Part shown: one piece after another, positions 33,038 to 42,813 of the stretch
How the letters are laid out: each line of letters begins with the position of its first letter
How positions within the stretch are numbered: the first letter of the stretch is position 1
From: Seminavis robusta
Lineage: Eukaryota; Bacillariophyta; Bacillariophyceae; Naviculales; Naviculaceae
Assembly (NCBI GenBank): GCA_903772945.1
Contig: CAICTM010000177.1
Span: 34,699 to 98,698, forward strand
Direction: 5' to 3'
Length of the DNA: 64,000 bases
The notes under the pieces: generated by a model
Told to the model about the DNA's origin: nothing
What the model saw: only the letters and a program-made list of their open reading frames with translations
Database searches by the model: none
Translations under genes and position numbers: made by a program

Positions 33038-35890
33038 ATGACTGCTGGAAGCCCCGTTGCCGTTGCTGATTCCTTTCACTTCTCCCACTACTACTGGAGG
33101 GAGATTGAGCAAACTGGAAGTCAGGAATCGTCTGATGATGAAAACAGTACAGCTCCCGCGTTCAAGCCAAAACCCGTGGCCAGTAATTCCATCAAGCTCA
33201 AGTTCTATGCTCAAGGTGAGTGTGATTTCAATCGAGATAACAACAAGGATGTTGGAGAAGGCTTTCTTTTTAAAAAGCCTTCATGTCGTTACCTTGTTCA
33301 TTATCATGTTGCTGTTTTATCATTTGACTGACATGATTGCTCGCATTGCTGCCTTCTTTTTTTCTTTGCAGTAATGGGCGATGCTTCTGAACAAATTCAC
33401 TTTGGAAAGTGGAACAACATTGATGAGAGCCAACCAGATGCTTACGGCAAAGCCAGTGAGGCCATGACAGACTACATGTTTGACTTGGCCAAGAGTCTCT
33501 TGCCTCATCGCGTGGACGAAAACGACTTTACCTACGTCGATCTGGGCAGTGGTACAGGAGCTGCTGCCATTCGGCTGTGCGAACACAACCCCTTTATCCT
33601 TCAGGCAACCTGCCTGAACTTGTGCCATGCCCAAAATATGAAAGCCATGCAACGAGCCAAGGAAGCTGGCTTGGGCAACCGCTTGGAGATTGTCGACGGA
33701 TCCTTCGAGGATGTGCCAACTGCCAACGATGTCTTTGACTTGGCATTCTCACAGGATGCCTTTATCCATTCCGTGTCCAAGAAGAGGACGTTTGCTGAGG
33801 CATACCGTATCGTCAAGCCTGGCGGTGCTTTGGTCTTTTGCGATCTCATGAATGGAGCCGACCCCGATGTCTCCGTCGAGGAACACTACAACTTCACCAA
33901 AAGCAATGTCGTCAACGATTGGCTGACGCCAGAAGAGAACATGCAGGCATGCCGGGATGCTGGATGGAGGGATGTCCAATGGGTTGACTTGACCACGGAT
34001 ATTCGTATCTCCTTCCAGCGTATGTTGAAGAAGGTCACCTTTGCTTTGGAGCATGGACATGCCATCTCCAACTCGGACCGTGTCCAGCTCATGGACTACC
34101 GAGACAGCATCTTCACCCGCATCACACAGATTGACCGTGGACTCTTCAAGTGGGCAGTCATTCATGCACGCAAACCTGTCTACATGGAGTTGGCCTGCAA
34201 GCCACCGGTGCCATTTGTCAACACCAATGGTTTGGTCACCGATCTCAGCGCCGAGGAGAGCAACGATACAGCTGAGAAGTCCCCCAAGGGTGACTTGAAC
34301 GTGGTGGTGGTGGATATCATCACCAAAATGCCCAAGGCAAAGATTGACGCCTTGCCTTCGACGGTCGAGCTCTTGATCACCATGTCCGCTGGATTGGATC
34401 ACATTGACATGGAAGCTTGCGCTGCCAAGGGCATTACTGTGAAGCAGTCCGGTCGCGAGTCCATCACAGAACATGTGGTCCAATACGCTTTGGGTTTCCT
34501 GATCCTGGCGCTTCGTGATGCCTTCAACCAGATCAGCGTCCCATTCCCAGCCAAAGGATGGAACCTCAACTGGAATTGCGAGGGCAAACCAATCACGGAC
34601 AGCACCATTGCCATTGTGGGAATGGGACTCATCGCCAAGCAACTTGTCGAACAAATCCGAAAGATTGCTCCCAACACTCGCATCTGCTACCACGTCCCGG
34701 CATGCTTCAAGGATGTCGACGCGGAAGAAAAGTACAATCTCGAGTACTGTGCCACTTTGGAAGATATGGCAGCAGACTGTGATGTCCTCTTGCCCCTTTG
34801 TCCTTTGAGCAGGCATACCGAAGGCATCATTAGCCGCGAGGTCCTGAACAAACTCAAGCCCACTGCCGGTTTCGTCAACATAGCTCGCGGAGGGCTTGTC
34901 GACCATGAGGCCCTGACGGAGATCCTCGAAAAGAACGCCATCAAATACGCCCTCTTGGACACTACCTTCCCCGAGCCTCTCCCTGCCGACCACCGATTGT
35001 GGGGACTGAAGAACTGTTACATCTTTCCCCACTACGCAACAAACACCATGGCTGTCCGTGAAGCTTTGGTCAATGAGATCCAGCCCATTATCGAAGGTAA
35101 GATCATGCTGCTCTTCGAATTTATTTTTAGAACGACATCCGGCAAGTACTCACCCAATCCTTCTTCTTGAACTGTTTCAGAACACTATGGCCTTGGCCAC
35201 TCTGATGAAAAGCTTCGCAAGGAGGAGTGTGCCCTCCGATACGACTTGGCTGTGGCCCACCGTCTGACGGCAAAGTATGGCATGGACATGTTGGTCTGGA
35301 ATCACATTTCGGCTCGCTTCCGCACTGGTTGCCTCATCACACCCGGACGCAAGATGTGGTCCAAGATCAACCCATCGGACCTTGTCTTTAGCTCGTCCAA
35401 CGTCACTGCCGACATTATCCATGATGCCATTTACGCCGCAAGACCCAATTGCAAGGCCATCATCCACTTGCATACTCCTGCTGCTACTGCCGTGTCTTGC
35501 TTGGAGTCTGGATTCATTCCCTTCACACAGGATAGCGCATACTTTTACGGCAAGGTTGCCAACTACGAATGGGACGGTGTGTCTGACGACGCCTCAGAAG
35601 GTCCTGCCATTACTGCCGCCGTTCGGTCTGCTCCTAATGCCAACACTTTGCTCATGAACAACCACGGATTTGTATGCTTCGGATCGTCCGTCCGTGAGGT
35701 TTGGGTCTTGGCCTACTACTTCGAGCGATGTTGCCAGGTTCAGCTCGATTTGCTGAAGACGGGCGCCAAGGTCCGTATGCCGAACAAGGCTGTCATGGAA
35801 AAGGCCGCCGCAACAAGCTACCTTCCCGAATTCGCCCCCGGTGTTTGTGAGTGGGAGGCTCTCTGTGAGGAGGTTACCTTTGACGAGTAA
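33038..35890 (+). CDS. Trifunctional fusion: SAM methyltransferase + D-2-hydroxyacid dehydrogenase + class II aldolase/adducin domain
   Basis: Exons 33038-33215, 33372-35096 and 35181-35890 join to 870 aa. Residues about 50-330 are a methyltransferase paralogous to the gene at 30417 (VDLGSGTGAAAIRL near 115, FSQDAFIHS, KPGGALVFCDLM, KWAVIHARK). Residues about 365-635 are a D-isomer-specific 2-hydroxyacid dehydrogenase: an NAD site with a modified glycine motif (IVGMGLIAKQ), a substrate Arg in VNIARGGLVDHEAL, a Glu in FPEPLPADHRLWG and a catalytic His in FPHYATN. Residues about 636-870 are a class II aldolase/adducin head with the metal-binding IHLHTP and a third His in MNNHGFVCFG. The first intron falls near the methyltransferase start and the second exactly between dehydrogenase and aldolase, suggesting fusion by exon joining. 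The fused activities suggest consecutive steps, for example keto-acid reduction, methylation, and aldol cleavage or decarboxylation. This is inference and the substrate is unknown. No targeting peptide is obvious. Confidence 0.92.
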
Positions 35891-37059
35891 GCACCAGGCT
35901 GCTCAAGGCAAGTTATCGGAGCGAGACCACACCTCAGCGGCTGCCAACAAAAACCTGACCGAGCCGACGGTGCTAGCTAGCAAGAACACATTTTTGGATT
36001 TCTACATATTATTATGAATAAACACGTATACTCTGATAGAAGAGCTTTTATATTCAACTATCTTTCAAACGACAAACCAGCCACACGTAGCAAGGTCGCT
36101 GTTTGCGCAACTTCATAGTCTTGAAAGCATTGCAACATGACCTCGTCTGGAGGCTCTCGCCTTCTCTTGAACCACCAATAGACTTTTTGTGGTTGCGCAG
36201 AATGGTGCTTTTGGAGGCAGGTGAAGAGGCAAATGTGCATTGCTTTTGGACAAGAGCATAGTTCCTTCGTTGACTGGCCACCCCAGCAGCTTAGATTTGG
36301 AAGCCCCCACAGTAGTTCCACTATGTTCCCACTTTCTAGTACTGGCGCCTACTTTGGCATGCTTCTAAAGATAGTCCAGACCTCCGGATCAACCTGGGTC
36401 TGAGCTCTTCCCTTGTGCGCTTTGGTCTACATGTACTAGCTAGCTAGTATCGGTACCGGTACGATGTACGGTACTTCGTTGCGTCGATCCTTTTCGCTCT
36501 TGCAGTAGGCTTAGGGTTAAAATTGAAGATCCATCCACGCATGACTGAACTTGGGCATTTTCCGATGTCGAGCTCCGGAACAGGTCCTCATTTGTCATGC
36601 ATGCTGCCTCTCATTTCCTTCTGTGAGACACACAGCATCAACAACGCTAGACTACTCTACCGGTACAGCAAAGCTTGTGTCACAGCATCCGGTACTCTTG
36701 CATTGCCTTGAATGGTGGAGAATGCGTCCAAGCCATCATCTTCAGGTTCTTGAATTGTTACTACACAGTTTTAAAAGCCTGGTTCATGCCCAAAACTAGA
36801 TGTCGATCAACTAATACATTAGCTACCGTAGGACAATCACATGCTAGTAGGTCAATAGGATTTGTATACTGATTCGATTCAATTAAAATTCTGGAAAAGA
36901 TCACATTCAGAAAACTAGGGAAACATAGGCCACAACGGTGGACTGTTCATGGTGGTGCTGATCCCACTCAAGCCATAGATAGTACTTGTATAATAGTAAT
37001 GAAACATCCATGCGTCCAACAGCCCCTGAGACACACACCTTGCTGCTGCTGCAAACACC
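35891..37059. other. Intergenic region, no gene seen
   Basis: Convergent 3' flanks of the fusion gene (+) and histone H1 (-). A palindrome cluster (CTAGCTAGCTAG then GGTACCGGTAC) lies near 36436-36462. Confidence 0.5.
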
Positions 37060-38037
37060 TTACTGTTTTTTCTTGGAAGACTTTTTGGTGGTGGCCTTCT
37101 TCTTGGTTGTTGTAGCCTTCTTCTTGGGCGCAGGCTTAGCTTTGGATGCGGCAGCTTTTTTGGGCGCAGGCTTTGCCTTCTTTGCAGTGGTTTTCTTCTT
37201 TGGAGAAGGTTTCTCCTTCTTGGCGGTGGTCTGAGATAACGAAGAAGATTATTGTGAGGCAGATCATCTCACTTGTCAAACAGTTCAAACTGGTGTCCAT
37301 ACCTTCTTTTTGGCAGTTGTCTGTTCGTTGCACAATTGATTTGAAGACAGTCAGATCACTGAAGCACACAAGCAAAGCATCAGCATTGACGATGACATAC
37401 CTTTTTCGCTGTAGATTTCTTGGCCGTAGTTTTTGCGGTTTTCTTTTCTTTCTCGGCCTTTTTCGCCGGTGCTTTCTTGGGCTTTGGTGCCGCCTTTTTG
37501 GCGTCAGCGCTGAGTTTGTACGAGGCTTTGACTTGAACGAGTGTTCCATCCTCAACGCCCTTCTTAAGGGCGGCTTTCATGACATGTTTCTTGATAGGTT
37601 GCTGGTCAGGTATAAGAGAGAGATAATGTGTGAGTTTCAAGGCTGGCCATGGTGTGGTTGGTTCAAAATCCACCATCACATTTTCGCCCTACAAAAATGT
37701 ACCAGACGCTCTGTAGAATGATAACAGCAGCTAAAGGGAGCCCAAAATCCACCTCAGACGCTTCAAAAGCCTCACAAATGCACCAGAGTATCCATGTGTA
37801 TGAATACCATCAGTGCTGCTGGTCTTGTATCGGCAAAGGGACCGCTGCAAGAGATTTTTCACCAAGGCTGCTCCGCAGATGGAAAGAACCGCCGCTGAAA
37901 TCACCGCGGCTTCTCTGAGATGTATACCGGCTTACCTTCTTTTCAGATTCGATCCACTTGTTGATGGCAATAACAGATGATCCCGAACGGTCTTTGAGAG
38001 CCGCAATGGCTTCTTTGACAATCTTGATGGTCGCCAT
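37060..38037 (-). CDS. H1: Linker histone H1
   Basis: Four exons (38037-37936, 37601-37401, 37320-37303, 37230-37060) give 163 aa, all with phase-0 junctions. Residues 1-70 form the winged-helix H15 domain (IKIVKEAIAALKDRSGSSVIAINKWI, KKHVMKAALKKGVEDGTLVQ, ASYKLSA). The rest is a Lys/Ala/Pro tail with repeated APKKK and TTAKK units. The protein binds linker DNA and compacts chromatin in the nucleus. Exon 3 is an 18-nt microexon (TTAKKK) that could be skipped without changing frame. The domain is split by a 334-nt intron. Introns are unusual for histone genes and suggest a polyadenylated, replication-independent transcript. It diverges from the PPR gene with 336 bp between the starts. Confidence 0.94.
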
Positions 38038-38373
38038 TGTCACTAAACTCTCTCTCTTCTGATGATAATGATGATGATGCTGATGCGCAGCTGGTGTTCG
38101 AATGTGAATGTCTTGAAGTTTTGAGCCCTTCCTTCAAAAGCAGTCGCCAAACGGAAGACATGGCTTTATTTTGACAGCTCTACCGGCTGTATTACATAGA
38201 TGGTCTGTCCAGCGTTCGGAGGATCCTTTTGGCATTTCCCAATTTGCAATCCCCACGCAACTCTCGACACTCCACGCCTTCGACCATTGCCGCCACCAAA
38301 CAAGCAAGCTCCTTCGCTCTCTCTTTGGGTAGCAGGTTGGATAGATTGTTTGCTAGCACGAAAAGGATCCGCC
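38038..38373. promoter_or_regulatory. Divergent promoter between histone H1 and the PPR gene
   Basis: 336 bp separate the two start codons. A short GAT trinucleotide run (ATGATAATGATGATGATG on one strand) lies at about 38060-38080. The PPR frame stays open upstream to 38200, but that part looks non-coding. Confidence 0.5.
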
Positions 38374-41300
38374 ATGAGTTTGTTATGGAATTCCGCCAGA
38401 AAAGCAGTGACAACCAAGAAACTACTACGCCGAGGCCCATTCCACAGAACATGGCATCCACAGCGCCAATTCTCCCTTGGATCCACCTGGGCATCATTTG
38501 CGACGGATAAGGAAAATAATCAGGACAACAAGTCACATTATCCAATCAGCAGCATTCCAGCCAAACAGCAAACTTCTTTTCGAGATGGTCTCTTTCGAGG
38601 AAATAGAAGTGATGTTCTGAGGATGTTGGCAGCCAAGACACAAGCACTCTTGGATATTCCCATTGGACGATGGACTGCCCAGCATAGGCGGGATGCCATT
38701 CACCTTTTGGATCATTGGACCGAAGGGAGCAGAGAAAATGCCAGGAAAGATCTGAGCCGACAAAAACAAGAACAAAGACGGAGAAGGCCTCCAGCGAAAA
38801 TTGACAGAAACAGCATCTCTGGGGCAGCTCAGAGTGTCCTGTCATCGTTTGCCCTCTTGGAGCGACTTCTTGTGGAGCAACAAAGAGGGAAGGGGGTGGA
38901 TTTATTGGAGCGGGAGCTGATTCACACTCTTATCTTAAATGGTGTGATCCACAATTGGTCTGTTTGTTGGAGGGACATTCAATCCAAGAATGACAGGAAT
39001 TGCCCGGAAGCAAAGGGCGATGCAGAACATTTGGCCAAGGTTCTCTTGGAATACACTCCCGAGAATGTCCTTTCAAGGATCAATGCTTATGCAGCCCGGT
39101 CGCGAGGACGTTTGATTCCGAACAAATTTACCTACCATTGTCTTATGGAGGGCGCTGCTGCTAGCCAGACTACTTCCTTTGCCGTCAAAGTCCTGGACAT
39201 AATGTCCAAGGGAGAACCTACTAACAACACCAACAATCTACTGGAGGAGGATTCCGACAATGCTTCCTCCTTCGGCATGTTAGACCGTGAGACCTATTCC
39301 AAGTTTATCAGAATCATGGATGATCCTACCCAGGCAGAAGCCATTTTGGAACACATGAACAGTCAGTTTGTCAAGACAGGAATGTCCATCTTCAAACCAA
39401 CGACTAAGGAATTCAACGCTGTCATAAAGGCATGGACGCAAAATTGCAATGGAAATTACAAGTATGCCAGTGATCGTGCGCAGAGTATTCTCCGAAGGAT
39501 GGTGGACTTGTCTGCAGACGATGGCCCCCTAAAGGATAGCGCAGATCCTGATTTTCGCACATACAGTTTGGTTTTGAGGTCAATGGCAAATTGGATTCTT
39601 TCAGTGAAAGACGACAACATGACATTTGCAAAGGACTATCAGTATGTCGGAGAAGTTGCAGAGAGCCTTCTGGATGACATGAAAGAAGAGTTTCGCAAAA
39701 GTAAAGGCGGCAAGAAGCTTCGTCCAGATGTCGTCAGTTACAATGGAGTTCTCTTTATCTGGACTCTGCTCGGTAACGCCGAGCGCGCAGAAGCCTTGTT
39801 GGAAAGAATGTACGAGGATTACAAAATTTACAACAATCATCGTGCAGAACCCAACACTATTTCCTTTAACTCCGTAATGAATGCCTGGATCAATAACCAG
39901 AGAGCAAACCTTGACACCACTTCCGTCCAGAGCAGCATGGACGGATCAACCTCTGGCGCCGGGGAACGGGCGGAGGCTATATTCCGCCGCATGAAGGAGC
40001 TACATCAATCTGGCGCGCTCAAGAATGTCAAACCAAACTTTGAGAGTTACTTTGCTGTAATGAGGTGTTGGGGAGGCACAAAGAGAAAAGATGCTGGTGA
40101 CCGCTCGCTTTCGATACTCCGGGAAGCTGAAGCTGCTCAAATCGAGACGGGAGACACATTGCTTCGTCCCTCATCATACGGGGCTGTTATCCATGCATAT
40201 GCCAATGCAGGCCTTGCCCAAGAGGCGGAAAGGGTTGCGACGGAGTTTCACCGTCAATTCTACAAATTCGGAAACAAGTCCACAAAACCAGAAATGCAGC
40301 ACCTTGCAATGTTGCTTAATGCTTGGGCAAAGTCTGGTCATCCTGATGCACCTAAAAGAGCGGAGACAATCCTTCGCGAATCGGAAAGGCTCTATGATGA
40401 GGGAATTATTTCAGAAAGGCCAGACACTGTATCGTACACCAATGTCTTGGAGTGTTTTGCCAGATCGAGTCAACCTGGATCCGCTGAAAGGGCAGAAGCT
40501 CTCCTGAATGAAATGAACCGAAGGGCCCGCAACGGGGAGTCACACTTGCAGCCCAACCTTGTCTCCTATCGCCACCTCTTGCATGCCTACTCAAGTCTTG
40601 GCTTGGTTAGAAAGTCAGAGGCACTGCTGGGGGAAATGGTTGCTGAGAGCAAGCGAGGGAATGGAAGCTGGAAACCCAATGTGAAAGTAATGAACCTCGT
40701 CCTCTCCGCCATCTCTAATTCGAACTACCCGGACACCGGTCAGAGAGCATTTGCTTTTTTGAATCGTATTGAACATCTCATCGCCAAGAATAAAGTCGAC
40801 GGGAAGCCAGATGTTGTCACCTATACCCTCCTGCTGAAGTGTCTGTCCAATTCTGACGACCCTGACGCAGGGAAGCAGGCTGAAAGTGTTTTGGACAAGA
40901 TGGAAGCGAGAGCAATTCTAGGTGAGACGTCCGTGGCACCTAACACGTTTACCTACAGCACAGTTATTCAGATCTACGGTCGTGCTGGTAAACCGCAAGA
41001 AGCCGAAGCACTGTTGGAACGAATGCATTTGAAATACGGCGAAGGAAATGCAGATGTAAAACCAAACGTGAGAACTTTCACGAGTGTGCTCCAGGCTTGG
41101 TCTCGTTCTGACGATACGAGAGCACCTGAAAGGGGGTTGGCCATCTTGAGGAGAATGCAAGAGCTTGACACGAAAGGCGTTTTGGACGACGTCAAGCCCA
41201 ATGGCTTCATATATGCTGCTGTTCTTGGTTGTGTTAGTTCCAGACAGGGCAATAGCCAGCTAGCTTTGGAGCTACTCGATGAGATGGAACTGCTTGGCGA

Positions 41301-41955
41301 ACGCGAACAAAAGGCAGAAACTCAAGTGGTTTGTTTCAACAACGCGCTGGAAGCATTTGCCTTGGACGGTGATGGGATTGGAGCACAGCAGCTCGTCGCC
41401 AGGTGGCACCATAAACTTGAGAATGGGAAGATTGCCGCAAGACCAAACCTGACAACATGGAACAATCTGCTGGAGGCTTGGTGCAACTCAGCCGACCCGA
41501 ATGCTCACATAAGAGCCGAATCGTTGTTCGATCGGATGCAAGCACTTTGCGAATTGGGCGAGCTTGTTTCTGGTCCCGATGCTGCTTCTATATCGACCCT
41601 GCTGGCATGCTATGCTAAAGCTCCTGACGGAGTCAACAAGAAAAAGGTTCATGCCGTCTTGGACCAGTTGTCACTTCGAAGCGCATCGGAACTGTCCATG
41701 TATGAACACTTGATGATTATCCGCTCTCTCTGCCAATTGGAGGACGGTGAACTCCTAGTCAGGGCCGAGCAAATACTTCAGAGGATGCTGAAAGAGTACC
41801 ACCACGACAGTTCAAAGTGGAATCCAAAGTCGATAAGAGCCGCATTTGATACTCTCGCAAGAGCTTGGGAGAACTCAACCGAAACCCAAGGATCAGAGTA
41901 CGCACGTAGACTGCGACAGCAATTGAGGTCGATGAATCTACAATTGAAGCGTTGA
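38374..41955 (+). CDS. Long P-class pentatricopeptide repeat protein, organelle RNA-binding
   Basis: A single-exon, 1193-aa protein from ATG 38374. That start gives a basic, amphipathic leader (MSLLWNSARKAVTTKKLLRRG) typical of mitochondrial import. The body is a run of at least ten degenerate 35-residue PPR units. Examples are PNKFTYHCLMEGAAAS, PDVVSYNGVLFIWTLLGN-AERAEALLERM, PNTISFNSVMNAWIN, PDTVSYTNVLECFAR, PNLVSYRHLLHAYSS, PDVVTYTLLLKCLSN and PNTFTYSTVIQIYGR. PPR proteins bind organelle RNA in a sequence-specific way to stabilise, process or translate it. No C-terminal editing (DYW/E) or SMR domain is visible, so a P-class maturation factor is likely. Some upstream units have long Ser/Asp-rich insertions between helices, a feature I also see between residues 330 and 540. 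Confidence 0.93.
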   Translation: MSLLWNSARKAVTTKKLLRRGPFHRTWHPQRQFSLGSTWASFATDKENNQDNKSHYPISSIPAKQQTSFRDGLFRGNRSDVLRMLAAKTQALLDIPIGRWTAQHRRDAIHLLDHWTEGSRENARKDLSRQKQEQRRRRPPAKIDRNSISGAAQSVLSSFALLERLLVEQQRGKGVDLLERELIHTLILNGVIHNWSVCWRDIQSKNDRNCPEAKGDAEHLAKVLLEYTPENVLSRINAYAARSRGRLIPNKFTYHCLMEGAAASQTTSFAVKVLDIMSKGEPTNNTNNLLEEDSDNASSFGMLDRETYSKFIRIMDDPTQAEAILEHMNSQFVKTGMSIFKPTTKEFNAVIKAWTQNCNGNYKYASDRAQSILRRMVDLSADDGPLKDSADPDFRTYSLVLRSMANWILSVKDDNMTFAKDYQYVGEVAESLLDDMKEEFRKSKGGKKLRPDVVSYNGVLFIWTLLGNAERAEALLERMYEDYKIYNNHRAEPNTISFNSVMNAWINNQRANLDTTSVQSSMDGSTSGAGERAEAIFRRMKELHQSGALKNVKPNFESYFAVMRCWGGTKRKDAGDRSLSILREAEAAQIETGDTLLRPSSYGAVIHAYANAGLAQEAERVATEFHRQFYKFGNKSTKPEMQHLAMLLNAWAKSGHPDAPKRAETILRESERLYDEGIISERPDTVSYTNVLECFARSSQPGSAERAEALLNEMNRRARNGESHLQPNLVSYRHLLHAYSSLGLVRKSEALLGEMVAESKRGNGSWKPNVKVMNLVLSAISNSNYPDTGQRAFAFLNRIEHLIAKNKVDGKPDVVTYTLLLKCLSNSDDPDAGKQAESVLDKMEARAILGETSVAPNTFTYSTVIQIYGRAGKPQEAEALLERMHLKYGEGNADVKPNVRTFTSVLQAWSRSDDTRAPERGLAILRRMQELDTKGVLDDVKPNGFIYAAVLGCVSSRQGNSQLALELLDEMELLGEREQKAETQVVCFNNALEAFALDGDGIGAQQLVARWHHKLENGKIAARPNLTTWNNLLEAWCNSADPNAHIRAESLFDRMQALCELGELVSGPDAASISTLLACYAKAPDGVNKKKVHAVLDQLSLRSASELSMYEHLMIIRSLCQLEDGELLVRAEQILQRMLKEYHHDSSKWNPKSIRAAFDTLARAWENSTETQGSEYARRLRQQLRSMNLQLKR

Positions 41956-42813
41956 GTTGCCAACGCCGCTGTTGGAATGAACCAAGAAAGGAGCTGTGTT
42001 GTTTCAACGGAGTCTCCACCATGAAAATGGTAGCCCTTGGAACGCAATAGCTACTTGGTCATCTAGAAATGCAGAACTTGGCTCTTGACGGGGAGTGCCC
42101 ACGGAATGTTGAATGCTGCCAGATGCCTCTTGGTTGCAGAACAAGGCCACGGAAAGTTCTAAGATGGGCTTGTGAACATGATGCCTTTGGGACTCTTGGG
42201 ACTCAACAAACAAGTGAAGTGGCTGGAGATGTCCATATTGAAATTCTCAGGCGGGCTAATGGAAATGGATGCCCTTGGGACACAAGAATAGTTCAGTTGC
42301 AGCCAAAATTGATCATGCTGACACGGGTTTACGAGAAGGGGTGCCCATGAAATGAAGGACGCCTGAAGAAGCTGACAATTTAAAAAGGGGGTGAACGGCA
42401 TGGGCGCCGTGGAATGCAAGACAACAGGTTTTGCGCTGCTAGCTAGCTAGATATAGTTATTATGAATATACTGATATGGGCTGCAATGGTGACTGAATTC
42501 TCAGAATGAATGTTAATACGCACTGCAGCTGATTCAATGCCAGCTACCGGTAGGCCCCTCTACATGACTTCGCTATTCCACTGTATTCTGGATTTGCGAC
42601 GGGATACAGCTTACAATTCAGCTTTACAGCTTTACAATTGGCAGGCTTATTCTAGAAAATAATCAATAACTGCTCACTTATTTGGAAATACAAACTTTAC
42701 ATCTCTTAGATCCCTAGATTAATCAATGCACAATGGTATTGTCGCAGGATTTGCCCACCATGATTCTGCAAGCTAGCAAAAGGATGACACCTTTCATAAT
42801 ACTTTTACGGGTC
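41956..42813. other. Convergent intergenic region
   Basis: No supported gene. Two weakly similar segments (ATGAAAATGGTAGCCCTTGG near 42021 and a relative near 42258) keep the same spacing to a GGGxGTGCCCA phrase, suggesting an old duplication of about 237 bp. CTAGCTAGCTAG lies near 42440-42452. Confidence 0.45.

Noticed and set aside
33749-35032. Minus-strand 427-codon frame inside the fusion gene
   Set aside because: Antisense shadow; the sense strand encodes three recognisable enzyme domains.
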